The notes: generated from the sequence alone by a model not told the origin. Shown: positions 1-5,852, numbered from the stretch's first letter. The stretch: 6,417 nt of DNA from an uncultured Aquimonas sp. (GCA_946481615.1 CAMLOR010000199.1:1-6417); one strand, 5' to 3'. A program made the numbers and translations.

Positions 1-1
1 G

Positions 2-1180
2 GTGGTGGTGAGCAACACCTGCGGCGGCACGCTGACGGCGGCGGCCAACGCCACCACGGCCGCGCTGAGCAACGGGACGATCCCGGTGAACGGCAGCTGC
101 CAAGTGGTGATCAAGGTGGTCGGTACGGCCGTCGGCACCTCGGTCAACCACACCGGCACCATTACGAGCAGCAATGCCAGCATAGGGGCTGATGCGACCG
201 CGACGCTGACGGTGACCGCAGGCGCCCACGTCAACCTGCCGCCCGTCGCCAATGACGCGGCGTTCCAGTTGCCCGAAACTGCGGCCATCGGCGCACTCGT
301 CGGTACGGTTTCGGCCAACGATCCCGACATCAACGAAGTCTTGAGCTGGGCAATCACCAGCGGCAACGCCGGCAACGCGTTCACGATCGACGCCGCCACC
401 GGCACGATTACTACCGCTGAACTGCTCGACTTCGAGACGCTGGCCGCCTACACGTTGACGGTCGACGTGACGGATACCGGCGGGCTGCAGGATACCGCCA
501 CGGTGCAGATCGCCGTCACGGACGTGGGCGGCAGCAACGATGTCAACGATGCACCAGTGGTCGTGGACGCGGTGTTCGAGGTGGACAACGCCGCGCCGAG
601 CGGTACGCCGGTCGGTACGGTCACCGCCACGGATCCCGACCCGGCCGATTCGAAGCTCTGGTCGATCGTCGCGGGCAACGTGGGCGCCGCCTTCGCCGTC
701 GATCCCGCAACCGGTGCGATCGCCACCGCCGGCGTCATCGATTTCGCCACCCTGCCCACGTACACGCTCACGGTCCGCGTCACCGACGCGGGGGGCTTGT
801 TCGATGAAGGTACGGTCATCGTCAACGTGCAGGACCCGGGGAATGGCGACGTCAACGACCCGCCGATCGCCGTCGACGACCAGTTCTTCGCCACGCAGGA
901 CCAGCCGATGACGATCGCCGCGCCCGGTGTGCTGGGCAACGACTCCGATCCCGATCTCGATGCGCTGAGCGTGCAACTGATCGGTGCCCCCAGCGTGCCA
1001 GGGGCGGTGGTGACGCTCAGGCCGGACGGCGGATTCGATTTCACGCCGCCGCCGGGCTTCGTCGGCGATGTCGTGACCTTCGCCTACCGGGTGACGGACG
1101 AACAGGACACCACCGACGACGCGGTAGTCGCCGTGTTCGTGCAACCGGCAGCCTTGTTCGAGGATGGCTTCGAAGACTAG
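2..1180 (+). CDS. Extracellular cadherin-repeat protein, 3' part (5' end outside the window)
   Basis: The frame is open from the window edge, so the true start lies upstream. 392 residues are visible, numbered from the first complete codon. Residues 1-75 form a Ser/Thr/Ala-rich Ig-like domain with Cys7 and Cys33, resembling the DUF11/DUF7933-type repeats of bacterial surface proteins. Residues 81-287 are two cadherin-type repeats with DPD motifs (107-109, 211-213) and DVNDxP linkers (180-185, 283-288), typical of calcium-binding junctions. Residues 288-381 are a third beta-rich domain with VLGNDSDPD at 310-318, as in Cadherin_3/VCBS-like domains. The protein ends LFEDGFED (385-392), with no hydrophobic anchor or basic tail. 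I infer a secreted or cell-surface adhesive or structural protein; the specific role is unknown. A strong terminator follows, so it is probably the last gene of its transcript. Confident on domains, not on function. Confidence 0.85.
   Translation: MVVSNTCGGTLTAAANATTAALSNGTIPVNGSCQVVIKVVGTAVGTSVNHTGTITSSNASIGADATATLTVTAGAHVNLPPVANDAAFQLPETAAIGALVGTVSANDPDINEVLSWAITSGNAGNAFTIDAATGTITTAELLDFETLAAYTLTVDVTDTGGLQDTATVQIAVTDVGGSNDVNDAPVVVDAVFEVDNAAPSGTPVGTVTATDPDPADSKLWSIVAGNVGAAFAVDPATGAIATAGVIDFATLPTYTLTVRVTDAGGLFDEGTVIVNVQDPGNGDVNDPPIAVDDQFFATQDQPMTIAAPGVLGNDSDPDLDALSVQLIGAPSVPGAVVTLRPDGGFDFTPPPGFVGDVVTFAYRVTDEQDTTDDAVVAVFVQPAALFEDGFED
242..862 (+). repeat. Two tandem cadherin-type repeats (about 104 and 103 codons)
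   Basis: Within the first gene, residues 81-184 and 185-287 align along their whole length. Shared positions include VGTV, DPD, the GNxGxAFxxDxATGxI stretch, DFxTL, YTLTVxVTDxGGL and the closing DVNDxP linker. By eye about half the residues match. The repeats have diverged at DNA level, so they are an old domain duplication rather than a recent unstable repeat. The Asp/Asn positions at the domain edges are those that bind calcium in cadherins. Confidence 0.8.
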
Positions 1181-1204
1181 GAACAGTCTGAGGTCTTGTT
1201 CCGC

Positions 1205-1238
1205 AACCCGCCGGCGCCCTCCGGCGGGTTTTTCTTTT
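1205..1238 (+). terminator. Intrinsic (rho-independent) terminator of the cadherin-repeat gene
   Basis: A perfect 10-bp stem (AACCCGCCGG at 1205-1214, CCGGCGGGTT at 1221-1230) with a 6-base loop runs into TTTTTCTTTT (1229-1238). It lies 24 bases after the stop codon. A smaller inverted repeat, GGAACA (1180-1185) with TGTTCC (1197-1202), sits between the stop and this stem. There is no T-run on the opposite strand, so it should act only on plus-strand transcripts. Confidence 0.93.
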
Positions 1239-1247
1239 GCGGGCGGA

Positions 1248-1259
1248 TCATGCGCATGA
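1248..1259. promoter_or_regulatory. 12-bp perfect palindrome upstream of the small exported protein gene
   Basis: TCATGCGCATGA is identical to its own reverse complement. It lies between the terminator and the Shine-Dalgarno of the next gene, 30 bases before that gene's ATG. A weak promoter could overlap it: TTGCGG at 1237-1242, a 17-base spacer, and GGCAAT at 1260-1265, only 3 of 6 to the -10 consensus. The position would suit an operator, but no known regulator is recognised and short palindromes do occur by chance. Confidence 0.3.
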
Positions 1260-1289
1260 GGCAATGAGGCTCCAACCAAGGAGATCCCC

Positions 1290-1763
1290 ATGCGCCAAGC
1301 CCTCGCCCTGCTCGCAATGTTCGTTTGCCAGGCCTCGCATGCCGGTTTCGTGAACCTGCCGGCCGAAACCGGCTCGCCCGTCAACGAAGACGACTGGTCC
1401 ATCCCGCTGCAGCGCTGCCTGCGCACGACTTACAACGGCGTCGGCGTGTACGACGGTGCCGAGCGCTGCACCATGGCCTTCGCCATTCCGCTCGACACCG
1501 GCCGCAAGGTGCTGCGCGTACGGGCTCTCTACCAGGACGACGATTTCGACTCGCAGTTCGAGATGCGATTCCTCACGCGCGATGTTGGCTTCGGCGGCGA
1601 TGCGCTGCTGATGTCGGCCAAGGACAACGATCCCTCGCTCACCGTCCTGGAGGTGATGACGCTCGAACCGAACCATGTGCTGGCCAAGAACGACGCGGCA
1701 TTCGTTCTCGTCGAAGTGCGCGGCGATACCCGCCTGCTGGGTTTCAGCTACGAATACGAATGA
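1290..1763 (+). CDS. Small exported protein of unknown function (157 aa)
   Basis: I do not recognise the family. The start is well supported: AAGGAG at 1278-1283 lies 6 bases before the ATG. Residues 1-18 look like a cleavable Sec signal peptide, with Arg2, a hydrophobic core ALALLAMFV and a likely cut after ASHA (18/19). The mature part of about 139 residues has two cysteines, Cys43 and Cys60, which could form a disulfide in the periplasm. It contains an acidic stretch DDDFDS (83-88), alternates hydrophobic and polar residues in its second half, and ends FSYEYE; this suggests a small beta-rich fold. There is no transmembrane segment in the mature part and no catalytic motif. It lies just after a strong terminator, so it needs its own promoter. 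Its TGA directly abuts the stop of the convergent nuclease-fold gene. A secreted or periplasmic location is inferred. Confidence 0.8.
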   Translation: MRQALALLAMFVCQASHAGFVNLPAETGSPVNEDDWSIPLQRCLRTTYNGVGVYDGAERCTMAFAIPLDTGRKVLRVRALYQDDDFDSQFEMRFLTRDVGFGGDALLMSAKDNDPSLTVLEVMTLEPNHVLAKNDAAFVLVEVRGDTRLLGFSYEYE

Positions 1764-2534
1764 TCATGCGGCGGAGCGCGCCAGATCCATCGGAAGCTCC
1801 AGTTCGGCGGCCAGTGCCAAGTGATCGCTCGCGGCTCCGGGGAACGCCCATCGCTTCGCGATGCCGATGTGTTCCGACACCAGGATGTGGTCGATAGCGC
1901 GACGCGGTTGCCAACTGGGAAAGGTGGCGACGCGGTGGGTGGGCTTCTGCATGCCGGCGCGTTCGTAGAGCGAGCACATCTCGTCGGAATCGGGCTCGCA
2001 GTTGAAGTCGCCCATCAGCACCGAATGCGGGTACTGCGAGAGCAGATCCGCGAGGAAGGCGATCTGCACCATGCGCGCCTTGATGCTGAGCGAAAGATGC
2101 GCGATGGCGACGAGCAGCGAGTCGTCGCCTTCGCCGTAGCGCGCCAGCAGCACGCCGCGGCCGGGGATGCGCGAGGGCAGCGGGTAATCGAGCACTTCGG
2201 TGGGCTCGATGCGGCTGAGCAGCCCGTTCGCGGAGGAAGCAATGCCGCCCATGCGGCGGTTGGGCTGGTGGCTCCAGTAGGGGAAGCCGGCCTTCTCGGC
2301 GAGATAGTGCGTCTGGTTGAGGAAGCCCGACCGCAGCGAACCGGGGTCGGCTTCCTGCAGCCCCACCACGTCGAAGGCGGTGGCCATGTCGGCCACCGCG
2401 TCGAGATTGGCGCGCTTCTCGCGGTGCGGGAGCACGTGGCTCCACGGGCGCGTGACGTAGTCGCGATAGCTGGTGGTGCGCGCGCCGGCCTGGATGTTGG
2501 CGCTTAGCAGGCTGAGGCGTCGGGAGTCGGCCAT
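1764..2534 (-). CDS. Endonuclease/exonuclease/phosphatase (EEP) family protein
   Basis: This 256-residue protein has the metal-dependent EEP (DNase I / ExoIII-like) fold. The family motifs appear in order: SANIQ (11-15, metal-binding Asn13), LQE (59-61, catalytic Glu61), AHLSL (145-149, His146), GDFN (175-178, Asp176 and Asn178), IDHI (214-217) and the final SDH (236-238, catalytic Asp237-His238). All key residues are present, so it should be an active phosphodiesterase or phosphatase. The substrate (DNA, RNA, phospholipid head group or inositol phosphate) cannot be told. There is no signal peptide, so a cytoplasmic location is likely. It is the last gene of the minus-strand operon, 19 bases after dsbA. 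The ATG is the first after an in-frame TAA at 2546-2544. The nearest GGGAG is only one base before it, so translation may depend on coupling to dsbA. A start slightly inside the gene is possible. Confidence 0.88.
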   Translation of the reverse strand: MADSRRLSLLSANIQAGARTTSYRDYVTRPWSHVLPHREKRANLDAVADMATAFDVVGLQEADPGSLRSGFLNQTHYLAEKAGFPYWSHQPNRRMGGIASSANGLLSRIEPTEVLDYPLPSRIPGRGVLLARYGEGDDSLLVAIAHLSLSIKARMVQIAFLADLLSQYPHSVLMGDFNCEPDSDEMCSLYERAGMQKPTHRVATFPSWQPRRAIDHILVSEHIGIAKRWAFPGAASDHLALAAELELPMDLARSAA

Positions 2535-2553
2535 GCTCCCATGTTAGCCCGAC

Positions 2554-3186
2554 TCAGGCGGGCTTCTTGGCCGCGCGTTCCTTCGCAACGAGGAAATCCA
2601 CGATTTGCAACATCTTCTCGAAGCCGTTCTCGCCGCCCGGGGACATCACGCGGTACTTGCCGTTCACGATCATGGTGGGCGTGCCCTCCACGCCGTAGGC
2701 GCGCACCTGCTCGATGGCCTGGTTGATCTTGGCGTTCACCGGGAAGGACTGCAGCCCCGAGAGGAAGGCTTCCTTGGAGACGCCGTAGTCGGCATAGAAC
2801 GAGGCGATGTCCTCGAGATTGCGGAACTGGCGCTTCTCGGTGTGGATCACCTCGAAGAGCTTGTCGTGCGTCTTCTCCATCACGCCCATGGTCTCGGCGG
2901 TGTAGTAGGCGCGGCCGAAGGCTTCCCACACGCCGCCGAACACGGCCGGCATGAAAGTCAGCTGCACGTCGGGCCCGAGCCCCTTGGACCATTCGCGGAT
3001 CACCGGCGCGGCATGCGCGCAGTGGATGCACGGATAGCCGAACACCTCGACCACCTCGATCTTGTCGCCCGAGGCGGTCGGCTGGGCGGGCGTGATCTCG
3101 AAGTAATCGCGTCCGGCCTCGTACTGGGCCAGCGCGAGCGGCGAAAGAAGCAGGAGGGCGGCGGTGGCCAGCAGGCGCGACAGCAT
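2554..3186 (-). CDS. dsbA: Periplasmic thiol:disulfide interchange protein, DsbA family
   Basis: DsbA oxidises cysteine pairs in newly exported proteins and is normally re-oxidised by DsbB in the inner membrane. This 210-residue protein is of normal DsbA length. Residues 1-20 are a Sec signal peptide (MLSRLL, then a Leu/Ala core) with a likely cut after ALA-Q. The active site is CIHC (Cys53, Cys56) at the start of the thioredoxin fold, followed by the helical insert (about 85-155). The cis-proline loop is GTPT (Pro170). E. coli DsbA has CPHC; the dipeptide tunes redox potential, so Ile in place of Pro may alter oxidising strength. The start was chosen because the signal peptide begins there and GGAG lies 6 bases upstream; the reading frame stays open further upstream, into the neighbouring gene. 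It lies 44 bases after its lipoprotein paralog, with which it shares the KIEVxEVFxYxCIHC core. Confidence 0.9.
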   Translation of the reverse strand: MLSRLLATAALLLLSPLALAQYEAGRDYFEITPAQPTASGDKIEVVEVFGYPCIHCAHAAPVIREWSKGLGPDVQLTFMPAVFGGVWEAFGRAYYTAETMGVMEKTHDKLFEVIHTEKRQFRNLEDIASFYADYGVSKEAFLSGLQSFPVNAKINQAIEQVRAYGVEGTPTMIVNGKYRVMSPGGENGFEKMLQIVDFLVAKERAAKKPA

Positions 3187-3230
3187 GGAGTTCTCCGACA
3201 GGATGTTCGTGGGCCGAGGCCGTGGGACCG

Positions 3231-4151
3231 TCAGGGCGTGGGGTTCGTTCCCATGGCCGCGCGTTCGCGCGCCACGAGGTGTTCGATGACTTCGAGCACG
3301 CCCTGCTGGCCGCGCGCGGTGCTGGTGACCTTGTACTTGCCGGCCACGACGAAGGTGGGCGTGGCGTCGATGGCCCAGCGCGTGACGGCCTTCTGCGCGC
3401 GCGCGATCTGCGCGTTCACCGCGAAGGACTGCATGGTCGAGCCCATCGCTTCGGCATCCTGGCCCAGCGTTCCGTACAGGGCCGCGATCTCGTCGGCCTG
3501 GCCGGTCTTGATCTTGTGCTGCACGGCCACGCTGTCGAACATCGCCTCGTGGGTGACCGGCAGGACGCCCATCGCCTCGGCCGCGTAGAAGCCACGCGCG
3601 AAGGGTTCGGCCTGGCCGTGCGCGATGGGCACGTACTTGAAATCGACGTCGGCGGGCAGCGTCGCCTTCCACGGCGTCACCAGCTTCTGCATCGTGGCGC
3701 AGTGGATGCAGTAGTAGGCGAACACCTCGGCCACTTCGATCTTGCCGGGCGTCTGCGCCATCGGGGCCGGCGGGTCGATGCGTTCGTAGTCCTGGCCTTC
3801 GACGGGCTCGGGGCCGCGCGGCGCCGGAATGTCGGCGGCGGCGACGGGTGCCGGTGCGGCTGCGGCCGGCGTCGCGGCGGCCGGTGCGGGCGTGGCGGCG
3901 GCGTCTTCCACGGGCGCGGAGGTTTCCGGCGCGGGCGCCGCGGTGTCGGCGGCCGGGTCTACAGGGACTTCGGCGGCCGGAGCCTCGGCGACAGGTGCTT
4001 CAGTGGACGCAGCCGCGGGCTCGGCGGCCGGCGCCGCCGCGGACGCTTCGGCTGCAGGAGCCGGCGTAGCCGGGGCGGCGGGGGTTTCTTCCTTGCCGCA
4101 GCCCGTCAGCAGGGCGGCGGCAAGCGCGAGGGCAGCAAGCGCGGATTTCAT
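3231..4151 (-). CDS. DsbA-family lipoprotein with a long Ala/Pro-rich tether
   Basis: This is a 306-residue paralog of the downstream DsbA with an added N-terminal anchor. Residues 1-18 are a lipoprotein signal with lipobox LLTGC. Cys18 is the predicted lipidated residue. The next residue is Gly, not Asp, so sorting to the outer membrane is expected. Residues 22-112 are almost entirely Ala, Pro, Glu, Thr and Val, a flexible linker. The DsbA domain starts near residue 118 with active-site CIHC (Cys148, Cys151) and cis-proline loop ATPT (Pro265). An excellent Shine-Dalgarno AAAGGAG (4166-4160) lies 8 bases before the ATG. The gene is second in the operon, between cytochrome c4 and dsbA. Thiol oxidoreductase activity is well supported. 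Whether it oxidises, isomerises or reduces, and its partner, are not visible. Linker codons are extremely G+C rich, which produces long meaningless frames on the other strand. Confidence 0.88.
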   Translation of the reverse strand: MKSALAALALAAALLTGCGKEETPAAPATPAPAAEASAAAPAAEPAAASTEAPVAEAPAAEVPVDPAADTAAPAPETSAPVEDAAATPAPAAATPAAAAPAPVAAADIPAPRGPEPVEGQDYERIDPPAPMAQTPGKIEVAEVFAYYCIHCATMQKLVTPWKATLPADVDFKYVPIAHGQAEPFARGFYAAEAMGVLPVTHEAMFDSVAVQHKIKTGQADEIAALYGTLGQDAEAMGSTMQSFAVNAQIARAQKAVTRWAIDATPTFVVAGKYKVTSTARGQQGVLEVIEHLVARERAAMGTNPTP

Positions 4152-4227
4152 CGGGGCGACTCCTTTGCCAGGAAAGCGGCGATCGCAGCCGCTCGCGCGC
4201 CGCGCGCGCGGCCCGAATGCCGGGGGA

Positions 4228-5070
4228 TCAGGGATTGGCGGCGGCGGTCTGGCCGGCGCTGGCGTGCAGGCCTTCCACGTAGGTGGCCAGAGAACGGATC
4301 TCTTCGTCGGTGAGGTACTTGGCCACGCCGGCCATCACGTTGTTCGCGTTCGGCCCCTTGCCGTACACGGTGCCGGCGCGGAAGGCCTCGAGCTGCTTCT
4401 GGGTGTAGCCGGCGTGCTGGCCGGCGATGGCCGGGTAGGGCGGGCCCGGATTGCCGTGGCCGGCGGCGCCGTGGCAGGCCATGCAGGCCGGCACGCCGCG
4501 CGCGGCATCGCCGCTGCGCCACAGCTTCTCGCCCGGCTGGTAGAACTTCTGGCCGGCGTTCGGGCCTTCGGCGATGGCGGTTTCGTCGGCCACGCCCGGC
4601 AGCACCTTCTGCTGCGCGAAGTGGGCGCCGATGTCGCGCATGTCCTGCGGCGAGAGCGGGGCAGCGAAGCCCATCATGATGGCGTTCTCGCGCTCGCCGG
4701 TCTTGAACAGCGCCAGCTGCCGCGCGATATAGCGTTCGTTCTGGCCGGCCAGCTTCGGGTACTGCGGGTCGGACGCGTTGCCGTCGGCGCCGTGGCAGGC
4801 GGCGCAGGCCGCGGCCTTGGTGGCGCCGGCTTTGGCATCGCCCGGGTTGGCGGGGCCGTGCGCTTCGGTGGTGGCGACCGCCACCGGTGCGGCGGTCTCC
4901 TCCAGCGGAACGACTTCCGTGCCGGCCGGCGGCTCGGCGGCCGGGGTGGCCTGCACCGGGGCGGCCGTTGCGGGCGTCGCGGCCGGTTCGGTCTGGGCGA
5001 CGGTGGCCGATGCGATCAACAGACCGGCCAGCGCGCTACCCGCGAGAACCGAAAAACGCCCAAAGCTCAT
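4228..5070 (-). CDS. Diheme cytochrome c4 with an extended N-terminal linker
   Basis: Cytochrome c4 is a periplasmic two-heme electron carrier that passes electrons from the bc1 complex to terminal oxidases such as cbb3. This 280-residue protein has a signal peptide (1-25, likely cut after TVA-Q), then an Ala/Pro/Thr-rich linker (26-75), then two homologous heme domains. Heme-binding motifs are CAACH (89-93) and CMACH (196-200). The expected axial methionines are Met132 (in IMMGFAAPLS) and Met246 (in NNVMAGVAKYLT), each eight residues before the conserved Ser/Thr, as in Pseudomonas cytochrome c4. The family usually goes almost straight from signal peptide to heme domain, so the roughly 50-residue linker is unusual. 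The signal core might alternatively be kept as a membrane anchor. GGAG lies 7 bases before the ATG. First gene of the minus-strand operon, divergent from engB, an arrangement I recall from other gammaproteobacteria. Confidence 0.93.
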   Translation of the reverse strand: MSFGRFSVLAGSALAGLLIASATVAQTEPAATPATAAPVQATPAAEPPAGTEVVPLEETAAPVAVATTEAHGPANPGDAKAGATKAAACAACHGADGNASDPQYPKLAGQNERYIARQLALFKTGERENAIMMGFAAPLSPQDMRDIGAHFAQQKVLPGVADETAIAEGPNAGQKFYQPGEKLWRSGDAARGVPACMACHGAAGHGNPGPPYPAIAGQHAGYTQKQLEAFRAGTVYGKGPNANNVMAGVAKYLTDEEIRSLATYVEGLHASAGQTAAANP

Positions 5071-5133
5071 GTACTTGCTCCACAATGTCCGGAGGGTGGC
5101 CGCCGCGGCAGGCGGACGGCACGAAACCGCCGA

Positions 5134-5162
5134 ATTATTCCAGCCGCCCCCAACCCGGTCAA
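5134..5162 (-). promoter_or_regulatory. Sigma70-type promoter for the cytochrome c4 operon
   Basis: Read on the minus strand, TTGACC (5162-5157, 5 of 6 to consensus) is followed by exactly 17 bases and then AATAAT (5139-5134, 5 of 6). In such G+C-rich DNA this is a conspicuous match. Transcription would start near 5127, giving a leader of about 57 bases before the cytochrome ATG at 5070. The -35 box ends 4 bases before the engB start codon, so polymerase bound here would also cover the engB 5' end. Confidence 0.72.
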
Positions 5163-5166
5163 TGAA

Positions 5167-5760
5167 ATGAATGAAGTGAACCCTTTGCGCGCCGCGCGTT
5201 ACCTGCGCAGCGTGCACGAAACGGCGCAACTGCCGCCCGACGATGGCCTCGAGGTGGCCATCGCCGGCCGCTCCAACGCCGGCAAGTCGAGCGCGATCAA
5301 CGCCATCGTCGACCAGAATGCGCTGGCGCGCACCAGCAAGACGCCCGGCCGCACGCAGCAGCTCGTCTATTTCGAGGTCGAGCCCGGCCGCCATCTCGTC
5401 GATCTGCCCGGCTACGGCTATGCCAAGGTGCCGCCCTCGCTGCGCGAGCACTGGCAGGGCCTGATCGACGATTTCTTCCGCAACCGGCAATCGCTGAAAG
5501 GGCTCGTGGTGGTGATGGACATCCGCCATCCGCTCAAGGATTTCGACCGCCTGATGCTCGACTACGGCTTCCAGCGCGGCCTTTCCTCGCACGTACTGCT
5601 CACCAAGGCCGACAAGCTGCCGCGCGGGCAACAATCGAAGACGCTGCTCGAAACGCGCCGTGCGCTGGGCGAGTACGCCTCCGTGCAGCTGTTCTCCGCC
5701 GAATCGAAGCAGGGCGTCGACGAGGCCCGCGCGCTGCTCGCGCACTGGCTGCAGCTCTGA
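5167..5760 (+). CDS. engB: Ribosome biogenesis GTP-binding protein EngB/YihA (YsxC)
   Basis: EngB is a small TrmE-Era-EngA-YihA-Septin class GTPase needed for large ribosomal subunit assembly, and is essential in many bacteria. The 197-residue length is normal. All G motifs are visible: G1 GRSNAGKS (34-41), G2 TPGRTQ (59-64), G3 DLPG (79-82), G4 TKAD (146-149) and G5 SAE (177-179). The N-terminal NPLRAARYLRSV is typical of the family. It is a cytoplasmic protein. I chose ATG 5167. The reading frame continues far upstream through the antisense of other genes, but that part is not protein-like. No clear Shine-Dalgarno precedes 5167; GTG at 5176 is an alternative. No convincing plus-strand promoter was found in 5071-5166. 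The gene is divergent from cytochrome c4 and followed after 92 bases by gshA. Confidence 0.95.
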   Translation: MNEVNPLRAARYLRSVHETAQLPPDDGLEVAIAGRSNAGKSSAINAIVDQNALARTSKTPGRTQQLVYFEVEPGRHLVDLPGYGYAKVPPSLREHWQGLIDDFFRNRQSLKGLVVVMDIRHPLKDFDRLMLDYGFQRGLSSHVLLTKADKLPRGQQSKTLLETRRALGEYASVQLFSAESKQGVDEARALLAHWLQL

Positions 5761-5798
5761 GTTGAAGCCCGCGCAAGGCGGGCTTGGAAAGTTTCAAC
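5761..5798 (+). terminator. Hairpin after engB, possible weak terminator
   Basis: AAGCCCGC (5765-5772) and GCGGGCTT (5778-5785) form a perfect 8-bp stem with a 5-base loop, starting 4 bases after the engB stop. An outer repeat, GTTGAA (5761-5766) with TTCAAC (5793-5798), offers an alternative pairing. There is no T-run after the stem (GGAAAGTTTC), so termination would be inefficient; read-through into gshA or a role in 3'-end stability is as likely. Confidence 0.4.
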
Positions 5799-5806
5799 GC
5801 CGCATC

Positions 5807-5849
5807 CACCTCGGGGGCTTAAACTCCCTTTCTTTGCTGCCCCGAGGTG
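5807..5849 (+). promoter_or_regulatory. Inverted repeat masking the gshA Shine-Dalgarno
   Basis: CACCTCGGGG (5807-5816) and CCCCGAGGTG (5840-5849) are perfect 10-bp complements separated by 23 pyrimidine-rich bases. The right arm contains the gshA ribosome-binding sequence GAGG (5844-5847), 5 bases before GTG 5853, so a transcript carrying both arms would hide it. The same dyad could instead be a protein-binding site in DNA if transcription begins inside the loop. No ligand or regulator is identifiable. Confidence 0.5.
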
Positions 5850-5852
5850 TGC

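Larger units (their letters stand above)
1764..5070 (-). other. Predicted four-gene operon: cytochrome c4, lipoprotein DsbA, DsbA, EEP-family protein
   Basis: Four minus-strand genes follow one another with gaps of 76, 44 and 19 bases. I see no intrinsic terminator in these gaps. One good sigma70-type promoter stands before the first gene. The 76-base gap (4152-4227) is very G+C rich and holds an alternating CG stretch and the short dyad GCGGC/GCCGC (at about 4176-4192), but no T-run. Transcription as a single unit is inferred from spacing and orientation only. Confidence 0.65.

Noticed and set aside
448..1044. Minus-strand open frame opposite the cadherin repeats
   Set aside because: Composition is Ser/Thr/Pro/Val-biased without domain features; the plus strand has clear repeats and a terminator.
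1821..2507. Plus-strand open frame opposite the EEP gene
   Set aside because: The minus-strand protein has every catalytic motif of the family; the plus-strand product is His/Arg/Gly-rich with no recognisable feature.
3187..3196. GGAG/CTCC inverted repeat over the dsbA Shine-Dalgarno
   Set aside because: The arms are only 4 bp with a 2-base centre, too tight to form an RNA hairpin; likely chance.
2605..3588. Plus-strand open frames opposite the two DsbA genes
   Set aside because: They mirror the conserved thioredoxin-fold genes, which have signal peptides, CIHC sites and ribosome-binding sites.
3187..3672. N-terminal extension of the soluble DsbA to 372 residues
   Set aside because: The extension is Arg-rich, overlaps the upstream lipoprotein gene out of frame and would bury the signal peptide; ATG 3186 has GGAG at good spacing.
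3816..4095. Possible DNA tandem repeat in the G+C-rich segment
   Set aside because: It is irregular codon-level low complexity encoding the Ala/Pro linker; no fixed repeat unit is seen.
4194..4211. Alternating CG stretch that might form Z-DNA or an attenuator
   Set aside because: It is short and imperfect, with no T-run and no clear stable stem-loop with regulatory placement; not enough support.
3829..5166. A long plus-strand open frame continuous with engB, apparently giving a 643-residue fusion
   Set aside because: It is antisense to the lipoprotein and cytochrome c4 genes, is Ala/Gly/Arg low complexity, and EngB proteins start near residue 1 of my call. It arises from lack of stops in G+C-rich DNA.
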